Source: Oscillospiraceae bacterium
GTDB lineage: Bacteria > Bacillota > Clostridia > Oscillospirales > Acutalibacteraceae
Direction: 5' to 3'
Assembly: GCA_029007475.1 (NCBI GenBank)
Contig: JAQXHW010000181.1
Location: forward strand, 1-5,221
DNA length: 5,221 bases
How positions within the stretch are numbered: position 1 is the first letter of the stretch; every line of letters starts with the position of its first letter. The position numbers and the translations under genes are program-made. This document shows, in pieces, positions 1 to 5,221 of this stretch. The notes under the pieces were generated by a model. It ran no database searches. It was not told the origin of the DNA and worked only from the letters and a program-made list of their open reading frames with translations.

Positions 1-669
1 GTCCTCAAACACGGGATAGAAATTGCCCTCACGGTTTTCTTCCATAAGGTGATACTTCCACCTACAGGGCTGAGAGCAATCTCCCCTATTCGGATCTCTG
101 CCTGTTAAGTATTCGGATATAAGGCATCTGCCGGAAAAGGAAACACACATAGCTCCGTGAACAAAGCATTCTATTTCCAGATCGGCGGGGATGTTCTTTC
201 TAATCTCAATTATCTCGGCAAAGGAAAGCTCACGGGCTAATACAACTCGTGAGGCTCCTAAAGCATTGAGAGCTTTAGCACTTTCGGAATTTACAATACC
301 AACCTGGGTTGACATGTGAATTGCCGTATTGGGCGCATATTTTTTCGCAAGTGCAAGCACTCCCATATCAGCTATAATCAGGGCGTCTATCTTACATTCC
401 TCTGCTTTTTTGAGAAATTCACACAGCAGGCTAAGCTGATTTTCCCGAGGTAAAATATTACAGGTTAAGTAGAGCTTTTTGCCGTACTTATGGGTAAGCT
501 CTACCGCTTTTTTCAGTTCCTCAAAATCAAAGTTTTTAGGTGAGGTTCTCATGGAAAACTGAGTACCGCCTACATAGACTGCATCAGCACCGAACGCAAG
601 CGCCGCCGAAAGAGCCTCCATATCTCCTGCAGGAGCTAAAATTTCAGGTTTAACTAATCCTTTTATCAT
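1..669 (-). CDS. trhP: U32-family protein, TrhP-like tRNA hydroxylation protein (3' end cut by window)
   Basis: The first 223 residues are visible and the reading frame is still open at the window edge; full proteins of this group are roughly 400 residues or more. The U32 signature is intact: E167-C-F-V-H-G-A-M-C175, then G180-R-C182-L-I-S185. It is followed by RDPNRGDC (191-198) and QPCRW (200-204). The N-terminus (EILAPAG at 9-15, GADAVYVGG at 27-35) is the usual TIM-barrel-like start. Family knowledge: despite the 'peptidase' label, TrhP (E. coli YegQ, B. subtilis YrrN/YrrO) acts in prephenate-dependent 5-hydroxylation of U34 in tRNA, and relatives such as UbiU/UbiV carry Fe-S clusters on cysteines like C175, C182 and C198. 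The GRDPN..DC..PCRW stretch resembles YegQ more than UbiU, so TrhP is preferred; RlhA (rRNA hydroxylation) is the alternative. The ATG shares one base with the mltG stop (TAATG), and an AGGA lies 8 nt upstream, so translation is probably coupled. Confidence 0.88.
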   Translation of the reverse strand, partial: MIKGLVKPEILAPAGDMEALSAALAFGADAVYVGGTQFSMRTSPKNFDFEELKKAVELTHKYGKKLYLTCNILPRENQLSLLCEFLKKAEECKIDALIIADMGVLALAKKYAPNTAIHMSTQVGIVNSESAKALNALGASRVVLARELSFAEIIEIRKNIPADLEIECFVHGAMCVSFSGRCLISEYLTGRDPNRGDCSQPCRWKYHLMEENREGNFYPVFED

Positions 670-2063
670 TATGAAAGTCCTGCCTGTGCCATATTATTCT
701 GATGTTCCGAGAAGGTTACTGCATAGTACGGAGTTACCGTACCGTCCTCGGAGGTACCGTGGCAGAAGTAGAGATAATCAGTATCTGCAGGTACAACTGC
801 GGCTAAGAGGGCGTCTGCTCCCGGATTACATACTGCTCCGGGAGGTAAGCCGTTTGTATTATAGGTTTCATAGTCGCTGTGGAAGGTATCGCGAATATCC
901 TGAGGCACCTTGTCCTTGTTCTTATAGGGATAGAAGGCGGTACAATCAAGACCTAAGGAGTGAATATCGCTCTGTGAACCGTAGGAGAGTCGGTTGTTGA
1001 TAACAGAGGAAACCTTATACATATCCTCGGTATCTGCCGCCTCAGCCTGTACGAGAGAAGCAAGGTTTACTACCTCGTCAAGGGTAAAGCCACTCTCATT
1101 TACAAGGTCGATAAGCGTCACAGGCTCCTTGTAGCCCTCTACTGTATATTTGGTTTCGTATACCTTGTTTTCAAAGTTAGATAATAATCGATTAATTGTT
1201 ATTTCGGGGGACTCATGCATATAGAACTCGTAGGTATCGGGGAACAGATAACCCTCGAGACGGTATATCCTCTCATCATTATCTTCGATATCCTTGAGGA
1301 AAGGAAAGTCCTCGTCAAACCGGGTACTGTTGCAGAGCTCTAAAAATTCCTCTTTATCGTAGGTAACCCCTGCTTCATAGAGAACATCCGCAAGGTCAAG
1401 TATGTTAGTACCCTCGGTAATCTGAACAGTAATTGTAATCTGACGGTTGTCGGTGTACTGTAGATAATTAATAACTCCCAGGTAATCGAGATTTTTGGGA
1501 ATCTGATAGATACCGGGCTCAATAGGTTCATCCTGAGAGGTGACTGCGGCAAAAAGAGCAAAGAAGCTCGAGTCGTTGATTATATTCTCTTTCTCAAGTT
1601 TCCTTGCGATATCGCCCATATCGTCCCCTGCTTCAACACGTACGGTAGCTGTGGTTTTATCCTTACGGGTGATTGCAAGGAAATCGTTACAGCCGACAAT
1701 GAGATACTGAGCAGCAACTACACAGAGAATAATCAGCATCGAAAGCCAAGCAAAACGGTAGATTTTCTTGTTTCTGCCGGACTTTATGCGCTCAATTTTC
1801 TTTTCCTCTTTGCGCTGTCGGCGAAGCTCTTTTTTTGAGTCTCTCTCAATTCGCGCACGGGTGGTCTCGTCGCTGAAGGAAGTAATATCATTCGAGGTAT
1901 CCTCAGAGGGAGCAGCGTTGGTCGAATCAGAGGAAATTTCCTCGGTAAAACCGGAGCTGTCACTGATATTCAGCTTGAAGCCGTCAACTCTGCGCTGACG
2001 GTAACGCTGAACATTTGCCTCGTCCTGAACTACATCATAGTTATCCTTATTCATATTATCCAT
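669..2063 (-). CDS. mltG: Endolytic murein transglycosylase MltG (YceG family)
   Basis: A 464-residue single-pass membrane protein that cleaves nascent peptidoglycan strands and so sets glycan length, working with the elongation or division synthases. Residues 1-100 are a cytoplasmic region: acidic and Ser/Thr-rich to about 66, then a highly charged Arg/Lys/Glu helix (about 68-100). The membrane helix is about 103-124 (FAWLSMLIILCVVAAQYLIV). A LysM-like segment follows (about 138-190, VRVEAGDDMGDIARKL), then the YceG domain: EGYLFPDTYEF (270-280), LASLVQAEA (334-342), YNTNGLPPGAVCNPG (401-415) and a YLYF segment (430-433). E341 aligns with catalytic E218 of E. coli MltG; the earlier Glu of the common EKE motif is Gln here. 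LGLDCTAFYPY (370-380) replaces the usual LQSDPT-type motif. The ATG at 2063 is chosen because AAAGGGG lies 9 nt upstream; M4 would be too far from it. It is 43 nt after the cyclo-ligase gene and overlaps the U32 gene by 1 nt. Confidence 0.96.
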   Translation of the reverse strand: MDNMNKDNYDVVQDEANVQRYRQRRVDGFKLNISDSSGFTEEISSDSTNAAPSEDTSNDITSFSDETTRARIERDSKKELRRQRKEEKKIERIKSGRNKKIYRFAWLSMLIILCVVAAQYLIVGCNDFLAITRKDKTTATVRVEAGDDMGDIARKLEKENIINDSSFFALFAAVTSQDEPIEPGIYQIPKNLDYLGVINYLQYTDNRQITITVQITEGTNILDLADVLYEAGVTYDKEEFLELCNSTRFDEDFPFLKDIEDNDERIYRLEGYLFPDTYEFYMHESPEITINRLLSNFENKVYETKYTVEGYKEPVTLIDLVNESGFTLDEVVNLASLVQAEAADTEDMYKVSSVINNRLSYGSQSDIHSLGLDCTAFYPYKNKDKVPQDIRDTFHSDYETYNTNGLPPGAVCNPGADALLAAVVPADTDYLYFCHGTSEDGTVTPYYAVTFSEHQNNMAQAGLS

Positions 2064-2072
2064 TAGGAATTG

Positions 2073-2079
2073 CCCCTTT
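2073..2079 (-). promoter_or_regulatory. Ribosome binding site of mltG
   Basis: AAAGGGG on the minus strand, 9 nt before the ATG at 2063. It lies in the 43-nt gap after the cyclo-ligase stop codon. It fixes the first Met, not M4, as the start, and suggests mltG can be translated independently of its upstream neighbour. No convincing promoter was seen in this gap. Confidence 0.75.
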
Positions 2080-2106
2080 CATAGAAGCTGAAATGTATAT
2101 TTACAA

Positions 2107-2685
2107 TCAATGGGTTTTGCGAATATTCGAGTCTGTGGCGAGAAAATCTACGGGTACGTCGTATTTTCCTGCGGGTATGCTCCATTTCACGAAGCTGCCG
2201 TAGCATAGTCCCATGGAAACACCCTTGAAGTTTTTGAGAAATTTATCGTAATATCCCTTGCCGTATCCCAAGCGGTTACCCTCGGGGTCAAAAGAAAGTC
2301 CCGGTACGATGCAGAGGGAGTTTTCAAAATCCAAAGCAAGATTTTCAGGATTTCTCTCAGGCTCTAATATACCAAAGCTGCCCTCTTTTACATCCGAAAG
2401 CGAGCTAATATAGTAAAACTCCATAGTACCCTCAGGGGTACATCTGGGCAGAGATACCTTCTTGCCGCAGGCAAGTGCGGCTCTAATCATATTTCGAGTT
2501 TCAATCTCGTGTTTTGTTGCCATATAGAAAAGTATATGCTCGGCATTAACATACAGATCACTCATGAGAACTGTTCGGGCAATCTCTAAATCAAGACTGC
2601 GCTTATATGCAAGGGTCATTTTTTTCCTCATGTCCTTGTAGTGACTGCGAAGCATTACCTTCTCCTCGGAAATTACTTCTGACAT
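2107..2685 (-). CDS. ygfA: 5-formyltetrahydrofolate cyclo-ligase (MTHFS)
   Basis: A cytosolic enzyme of 192 residues, normal for the family. It converts 5-formyl-THF plus ATP to 5,10-methenyl-THF and so returns a stored folate form to the one-carbon pool. Visible motifs: N-terminal K9-x3-R13, which matches the ATP-contacting Lys/Arg pair of human MTHFS in spacing; FYMATKHEIET (53-63), with conserved E60; GILEPE (105-110); VPGLSFD (127-133); the nucleotide-binding loop RLGYGKGYYD (138-147); and a C-terminal YDVPVDFLAT (175-184). The ATG at 2685 lies inside the end of the DJ-1 gene (13-nt overlap), with AAAGGA 9 nt upstream. A second ATG, codon 11 at 2655, has an even better Shine-Dalgarno but would remove K9, so the longer form is preferred. 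The product feeds the folate pool used by ThyX, encoded three genes earlier. The stop is TGA, while the other visible ends in the cluster are TAA. Confidence 0.95.
   Translation of the reverse strand: MSEVISEEKVMLRSHYKDMRKKMTLAYKRSLDLEIARTVLMSDLYVNAEHILFYMATKHEIETRNMIRAALACGKKVSLPRCTPEGTMEFYYISSLSDVKEGSFGILEPERNPENLALDFENSLCIVPGLSFDPEGNRLGYGKGYYDKFLKNFKGVSMGLCYGSFVKWSIPAGKYDVPVDFLATDSNIRKTH
2662..2667 (-). promoter_or_regulatory. Shine-Dalgarno-like GAGGAG inside the cyclo-ligase gene
   Basis: GAGGAG on the minus strand lies 6 nt before an in-frame ATG (codon 11, at 2655), which is ideal spacing. The same bases encode E7-E8 of the longer protein. It could drive a second, shorter product lacking ATP-contacting K9, or it may simply reflect Glu codons. 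It matters because automatic start callers may choose it. Confidence 0.4.
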
Positions 2686-3221
2686 TGCATTGAATCCTTT
2701 AGTTTTGCGGCAACCTCGGCGCCCTTAACCTCGGTTACGATAGCCATAGCAAAATCTACTGTTGCGCCGGGACCCTTTCCCGTAATAACCTTGCCGTCAA
2801 CAACTGCGGGTTCATTTACGATTTCGGCACCTATAAGCTCGCCCTCGAAGCCGGGATAACAGGTAGCTTTTTTCCCCTTTAGGATTCCTAAGTGACCTAA
2901 AATTTGAGGTGCGGCACAGATAGCGCAGATGTATTTATTATTTTCCTTGCAGAATTCTATTACTCTCTGTACGGTTTCGGATTGCTCTAAATTAAGAGTA
3001 CCGGGCATTCCTCCGGGGAGAATAACTCCCTCAATATCTTCAAAGGAGACTTGCTTTCTCTTAATGTCGCAGGAAAGAGTAATTCCATGACCGCCGGTGA
3101 CGGAGTCTCCTGTTGAGCGAATTGCAACAGTCTGCACGTCAATTCCTGCGCGGCGGAGAATATCAACGGTGGTTATGGCTTCAATCTCCTCGAAGCCCGT
3201 TGCCAGTAAACAGTAAAACAT
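2673..3221 (-). CDS. DJ-1/PfpI (YajL-like) family protein
   Basis: A 182-residue cytosolic protein of the DJ-1/ThiJ/PfpI fold, the normal length for a single-domain member. The nucleophile elbow is ICAICAAP (98-105) with reactive C102, equivalent to C106 of human DJ-1. E14 in GFEEIEA (9-15) matches DJ-1 E18, the acid that tunes this cysteine. ILPGGMPG (67-74) and TGKGPGATVDFA (147-158) are other family blocks. Where DJ-1 has H126, this protein has Y122 (TCYPGFE, 120-126), a form I believe is common in bacterial members. Proposed activities in the family (chaperone, glyoxalase, deglycase) are disputed, so no reaction is assigned. The start is secured by AAAGGAGG 5 nt upstream. It is 31 nt after tmk and overlaps the cyclo-ligase start by 13 nt, so it is expressed with thymidylate/folate genes; a protective role for thiols or folates would be inference only. 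Confidence 0.93.
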   Translation of the reverse strand: MFYCLLATGFEEIEAITTVDILRRAGIDVQTVAIRSTGDSVTGGHGITLSCDIKRKQVSFEDIEGVILPGGMPGTLNLEQSETVQRVIEFCKENNKYICAICAAPQILGHLGILKGKKATCYPGFEGELIGAEIVNEPAVVDGKVITGKGPGATVDFAMAIVTEVKGAEVAAKLKDSMQCQK

Positions 3222-3226
3222 AGCTG

Positions 3227-3234
3227 CCTCCTTT
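3227..3234 (-). promoter_or_regulatory. Strong ribosome binding site of the DJ-1 gene
   Basis: AAAGGAGG on the minus strand, 5 nt before the ATG at 3221, is the closest match to the 16S anti-Shine-Dalgarno in the window. It suggests high translation of the DJ-1 gene independent of tmk, whose stop is 31 nt upstream. Confidence 0.85.
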
Positions 3235-3252
3235 ATAGTATAACAATATATA

Positions 3253-3933
3253 TTATAAATATTTTTTTGCCGTATTATAAACAGCTTCGGATATTTCCTC
3301 TATACTTAGGGGCTCTGAGTTTTCAGAGCAAGGGATAACATTCCAGTTTAGCTTCTCAGCGGTAAAGAGAGCAGTTTCACGGCAGGACTTTAAGTAGTCC
3401 AGATTTTTCTCATGTAAATCTTTCTTGGACTCGTCGTTATTATAGCGGCCGCTCATGAGCTTCTGAGATACCTCGGTAGGCATATCAAGATAGATAACTC
3501 CCGAAGGTCTGGGGAGGGAGAGCTTTTCAAATTCATAATCGTCAAGCCATGAAATATAGGAATCCCATTCCTCCCTTTTTAGCTTTGAGGTCATGTAAAT
3601 CATGTTTGAGGTTGAGTATCTGTCAAGAACAAACACGGTACCCTCGTCGTAGTCGCGCTTCCAATCCTTTAGATAGCTTGCAACTCGGTCAACGGCATAA
3701 AACGACGCGGCGGCATAAGGATTCACACAGGAAGGATCGTCGCCGAATTCGCCGCCGAGGTACATTCTCACTAAGGCTGAGCCCTCGCCGGAATAATCGG
3801 GAAAAGTCAGTTTCCTCACCTTATACTCCTTCGAGAGTCTTTCAGCTAAGATTTTCGACTGAGTAGCCTTTCCGGAGCCGTCAAGACCTTCTATTACAAT
3901 TATCTTACCCTTACTAAAATTAGAGTTTTCCAT
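3253..3933 (-). CDS. tmk: Thymidylate (dTMP) kinase
   Basis: A 226-residue cytosolic P-loop kinase that phosphorylates dTMP to dTDP, the step after ThyX. The P-loop is EGLDGSGKATQ (15-25); the Ser/Thr that normally follows the Walker A lysine is Ala (A23), with T24 next. FPDYSGEGS (44-52) fits the dTMP-binding region, VDRVA (81-85) precedes the base-binding helix, and the DR(Y/F) motif is LDRYSTSN (103-110). The lid is the SGRYNNDESKKDLHE stretch (161-175), with R163 and a KDLHE end unlike the E. coli Tmk lid; this points to a variant subgroup also seen, as I recall, in clostridia. The ATG lies 14 nt inside the end of thyX. The nearest Shine-Dalgarno (GGAAG, ending 12 nt upstream) is rather distant, so translation is probably coupled to thyX. 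No in-frame alternative start precedes the P-loop. Confidence 0.95.
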   Translation of the reverse strand: MENSNFSKGKIIVIEGLDGSGKATQSKILAERLSKEYKVRKLTFPDYSGEGSALVRMYLGGEFGDDPSCVNPYAAASFYAVDRVASYLKDWKRDYDEGTVFVLDRYSTSNMIYMTSKLKREEWDSYISWLDDYEFEKLSLPRPSGVIYLDMPTEVSQKLMSGRYNNDESKKDLHEKNLDYLKSCRETALFTAEKLNWNVIPCSENSEPLSIEEISEAVYNTAKKYL

Positions 3934-4723
3934 ACTTTTCTCTTACTTCCTTAATTTTTCCGCAGCTCATATTACCCTCGGGGCAAGCACCTCTCATACA
4001 GGAGGGACCGCTCTTTGAGAATATATGAGGAGCAACAGACTTAACAAGCATAAGCATCTGATAGGCGACCTCCCGAATCTCCCACTGAGCGCGGTTACAG
4101 CAGCGGTGAGCAAAGAAATTCTCCAGGCTTCTTGCGTTAAAGGTGCATACGATTTTAGTTGTACAGGCGTTAGGTAGAATATATCGTGCGTCCTCGTTAG
4201 CTTTCTTTATGAAAGCAGAGCACTTTGCCTTATTCTCGGCTTTATAGGCTTCGATTATCTCGGCGTCTGTGCCCTCAAACGCTTTATCTGAACTCTCTCT
4301 TATATACTTTACAACTAAAGCGTCACGAATTTCCCCATAGGCTTTCATCTGTAAATCAAGCACCTTAGAGTAAACCTCTAAACAATGCTCGTCGTCTTCT
4401 ATTTCGGGGGGAGTCACGAACTCAAAGCTGTTGCCGTCAACATAGCGCTGGGACTGCTGACTGTATGAGGCGATTCTATGACGGACAAGCTGATGAGAGC
4501 AGGCTCGGGAAATACCCTCGATTCCAAAGGTAAATGAAGCGTGCTCCATAGGACTTGCGTGGCCGATATCCGAGAGCATATTTACGAAAGACGCTGTTTT
4601 CTCTGAAGTTAATCCTTCACGGATATCCTCAATTCCCGAGGGAGAATAACAGAGCTTCGCTGCCGCCGCTACGGTTTCCTCAGGGTTTGGAGTATGAGCT
4701 AAAAGTGTTACCTTAATTGACAT
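3920..4723 (-). CDS. thyX: FAD-dependent thymidylate synthase ThyX
   Basis: A flavoenzyme, active as a homotetramer in the family, that makes dTMP from dUMP with methylene-THF as carbon donor and reduced FAD as reductant. It releases THF instead of DHF, so it needs no dihydrofolate reductase. The protein is 267 residues. The ThyX signature RHR-x7-S is exact at 81-91. EDARYILP (177-184), FNARSLENFF (195-204) and HRCCNRAQWEIR (206-217) match the dUMP-binding half; R207 aligns with the catalytic Arg of T. maritima ThyX. The C-terminal tail carries C242, C247 and C254 in a GPSC-x4-C-x6-CGK pattern, with C208-C209 nearby. The start at 4723 is preferred over the in-frame ATG at 4747: AGAGGG lies 6 nt before it, the earlier ATG has no ribosome site, and MSIKVTLLAHTP is a typical N-terminus. 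It is the first gene of the operon and overlaps tmk by 14 nt. Confidence 0.96.
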   Translation of the reverse strand: MSIKVTLLAHTPNPEETVAAAAKLCYSPSGIEDIREGLTSEKTASFVNMLSDIGHASPMEHASFTFGIEGISRACSHQLVRHRIASYSQQSQRYVDGNSFEFVTPPEIEDDEHCLEVYSKVLDLQMKAYGEIRDALVVKYIRESSDKAFEGTDAEIIEAYKAENKAKCSAFIKKANEDARYILPNACTTKIVCTFNARSLENFFAHRCCNRAQWEIREVAYQMLMLVKSVAPHIFSKSGPSCMRGACPEGNMSCGKIKEVREKYGKL

Positions 4724-4780
4724 GGTATTCCCTCTCTTACAAATCATTATTAGGGCAAAAAGTCAGTCTTTCCCACTATT
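4724..4780 (-). other. 5' leader of the thyX operon mRNA
   Basis: About 57 nt separate the predicted transcription start (near 4780, seven bases past the -10) from the thyX ATG. Only a weak bulged stem (GGG-AAAG pairing with CTTT-CCC, about 4752-4773) is visible. No riboswitch-like core, terminator or leader peptide was recognised; the leader is too short for a folate-sensing riboswitch. The exact start is inferred from promoter spacing. Confidence 0.4.
4730..4735 (-). promoter_or_regulatory. Ribosome binding site deciding the thyX start
   Basis: AGAGGG on the minus strand, 6 nt upstream of the ATG at 4723. It selects this ATG over the in-frame one at 4747, which would add eight residues (MICKRGNT) and is preceded by TTTTGCCCTAATA with no Shine-Dalgarno. 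Confidence 0.75.
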
Positions 4781-4786
4781 TCGTTT

Positions 4787-4815
4787 AGTATACCACAATA
4801 CTCCCGAAAAATCAA
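4787..4815 (-). promoter_or_regulatory. Sigma-A type promoter of the thyX-tmk operon
   Basis: On the minus strand: -35 TTGATT (4815-4810), exactly 17 bases of spacer, then -10 TATACT (4792-4787), preceded by TG one base upstream, making an extended -10 (TGGTATACT). The -10 matches consensus at 5 of 6 bases and the -35 at 4 of 6. It lies just after the holin-gene terminator and about 65 nt before the thyX start codon, which is where an operon promoter should be. No clear operator palindrome was seen around it. Confidence 0.8.
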
Positions 4816-4848
4816 GAAAAGGCGACCTCTTAAACATAAGAAGCCGCC
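4816..4848 (-). terminator. Intrinsic terminator of the holin-like gene
   Basis: On the minus strand a 12-bp stem (GGCGGCTTCTTA with TAAGAGGTCGCC) closes a 4-base loop (TGTT) and is followed by TTTTC. It begins 9 nt after the holin stop codon, with an A-run before it. Two pairs are G-U wobbles in minus-strand RNA and become A-C mismatches if the plus strand is transcribed, so it works best for minus-strand transcription. Confidence 0.85.
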
Positions 4849-4857
4849 GATTTTTAA

Positions 4858-5221
4858 TTATTCGATTTTATCCTCTTTATTATCTTCTTCTGATTCTTCA
4901 TCGTCCTCTGTTTTTACCTCAGGATTTGATTTTTCCCTGAGAATCAGCAATATACTTCTCAGCTTATTGGGCAAAGGAATTAAGCCGTCTGCATTTTGCA
5001 GAATCGAGAGCCCCTCTGTTGCTATGAAAAACAGCAAAGTAAAATCTCTCAGGGGTATTTCCTGTGGGAGAAGTCCGTCTAAAATCGTTGCTAAAATAAC
5101 CACCGCTATATAGAGAAGCTTTTTAGCCACTCCTTTTAGGCATAGGCTGGCAGATATATCCTTAAGATACACCGCCCTTATTCCAGCAGTTAGATAATCA
5201 AGCACCAAGAGAGTGAGAAAG
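4858..5221 (-). CDS. Phage-type holin (toxin secretion/phage lysis holin family), 5' end cut by window
   Basis: The C-terminal 120 residues are visible. The frame stays open through position 5221, so the TTG at 5208 is not a convincing start: the preceding codons (FLTL) continue the hydrophobic helix, and a helix plus LDYLTAG is the usual internal pattern. Features, numbered from the first full codon: end of a membrane helix then LDYLTAGIRA (7-16); a link with LKGVAKK (28-34); a second helix about 35-51; a third about 60-74 running into ATEGLSILQNA (67-77) and PLPNKL (82-87). This order (DY-T-G, KG-AKK, EG-SI-N, P-P-KL) is that of the Holin_4/TcdE-like family of small membrane pores that release endolysins or toxins. 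The tail (about 96-120) is strongly acidic. No phage gene follows it; a terminator and the thyX promoter do. It could be a prophage remnant, the edge of a larger phage region, or a domesticated lysis/secretion pore. The family call is from pattern memory. Confidence 0.8.
   Translation of the reverse strand, partial: FLTLLVLDYLTAGIRAVYLKDISASLCLKGVAKKLLYIAVVILATILDGLLPQEIPLRDFTLLFFIATEGLSILQNADGLIPLPNKLRSILLILREKSNPEVKTEDDEESEEDNKEDKIE

Noticed and set aside
671..1000. Plus-strand open frames (for example 671-1000, 1768-1998, 2015-2203, 3549-3866, 4722-4940)
   Set aside because: They lie opposite well-supported minus-strand genes or span their ends, and their translations are low-complexity or Arg-rich without domain signals.
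1340..1561. Second minus-strand open frame inside mltG (73 codons)
   Set aside because: It is out of frame within a continuous, domain-complete mltG and has no ribosome site that I could see or recognisable motif.
2091..2106. Small inverted repeat TGTA-AATA-TACA between the cyclo-ligase and mltG genes
   Set aside because: Only four bases per arm in an AT-rich gap; no T-run or promoter boxes, so chance is the simplest explanation.
3237..3242. Extended -10-like TGTTATACT upstream of the DJ-1 gene as an internal promoter
   Set aside because: No -35 box at suitable spacing, and the start would fall inside the Shine-Dalgarno at 3227-3234, leaving no usable leader.
4724..4747. Eight-residue N-terminal extension of ThyX from the ATG at 4747
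   Set aside because: No ribosome site precedes that ATG, while AGAGGG sits 6 nt before the ATG at 4723, and the extension does not resemble ThyX N-termini.
4752..4773. Short bulged hairpin in the thyX leader as an attenuator or riboswitch
   Set aside because: The stem is weak (three plus four pairs with a bulge), there is no T-run, and the leader of about 57 nt is too short for known folate or nucleotide riboswitches.
5206..5208. TTG at 5208 as start codon of the holin-like gene
   Set aside because: The frame is open to the window edge and the upstream codons continue a hydrophobic helix expected in the family, so the gene is cut by the window.

Overview
The window reads as a chromosomal segment of a low-to-mid GC Gram-positive bacterium, most likely a Clostridia-class gut anaerobe of the Ruminococcus/Oscillospiraceae type. 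The evidence is AGGAGG-like ribosome sites, a sigma-A type promoter, ThyX instead of ThyA, and clostridial-style variants of MltG, Tmk and ThyX. The genus is inferred from protein style, not proven. Every supported gene lies on the minus strand, so transcription runs from high to low coordinates.

Layout in the direction of transcription: (1) 5221-4858, the 3' part of a small phage-type holin gene whose start lies beyond the window edge. (2) 4848-4816, its intrinsic terminator, followed at once by a good promoter (-35 at 4815-4810, extended -10 at 4792-4787). (3) A six-gene cluster with tight junctions: thyX (4723-3920), tmk (3933-3253), a DJ-1/PfpI gene (3221-2673), 5-formyltetrahydrofolate cyclo-ligase (2685-2107), mltG (2063-669) and a U32-family gene resembling trhP (669 to beyond position 1). 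Three junctions overlap (14, 13 and 1 nt); the other two gaps are 31 and 43 nt. I saw no terminator inside the cluster, so it is probably one operon that continues past position 1.

The first part of the operon is coherent. ThyX makes dTMP from dUMP using methylene-tetrahydrofolate, Tmk phosphorylates dTMP to dTDP, and the cyclo-ligase returns 5-formyl-THF to the active one-carbon pool. The DJ-1 protein sits between them with an unknown role. The distal part links to cell-wall synthesis (MltG, which sets glycan strand length) and RNA modification (TrhP-like U32 protein). In Bacillus, mltG is also followed by trhP genes, but with the methyltransferase trmR in between; trmR is absent at this junction.

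This is mostly ordinary housekeeping DNA. I found no clear new system. The points most worth a second look are the lone holin-like gene next to the operon, the fused terminator/promoter, the cysteine-rich tail of ThyX, and two start-codon corrections (thyX and the holin). No RNA genes, CRISPR arrays, insertion sequences or long repeats were seen, and no gene-free stretch exceeds about 135 bases.
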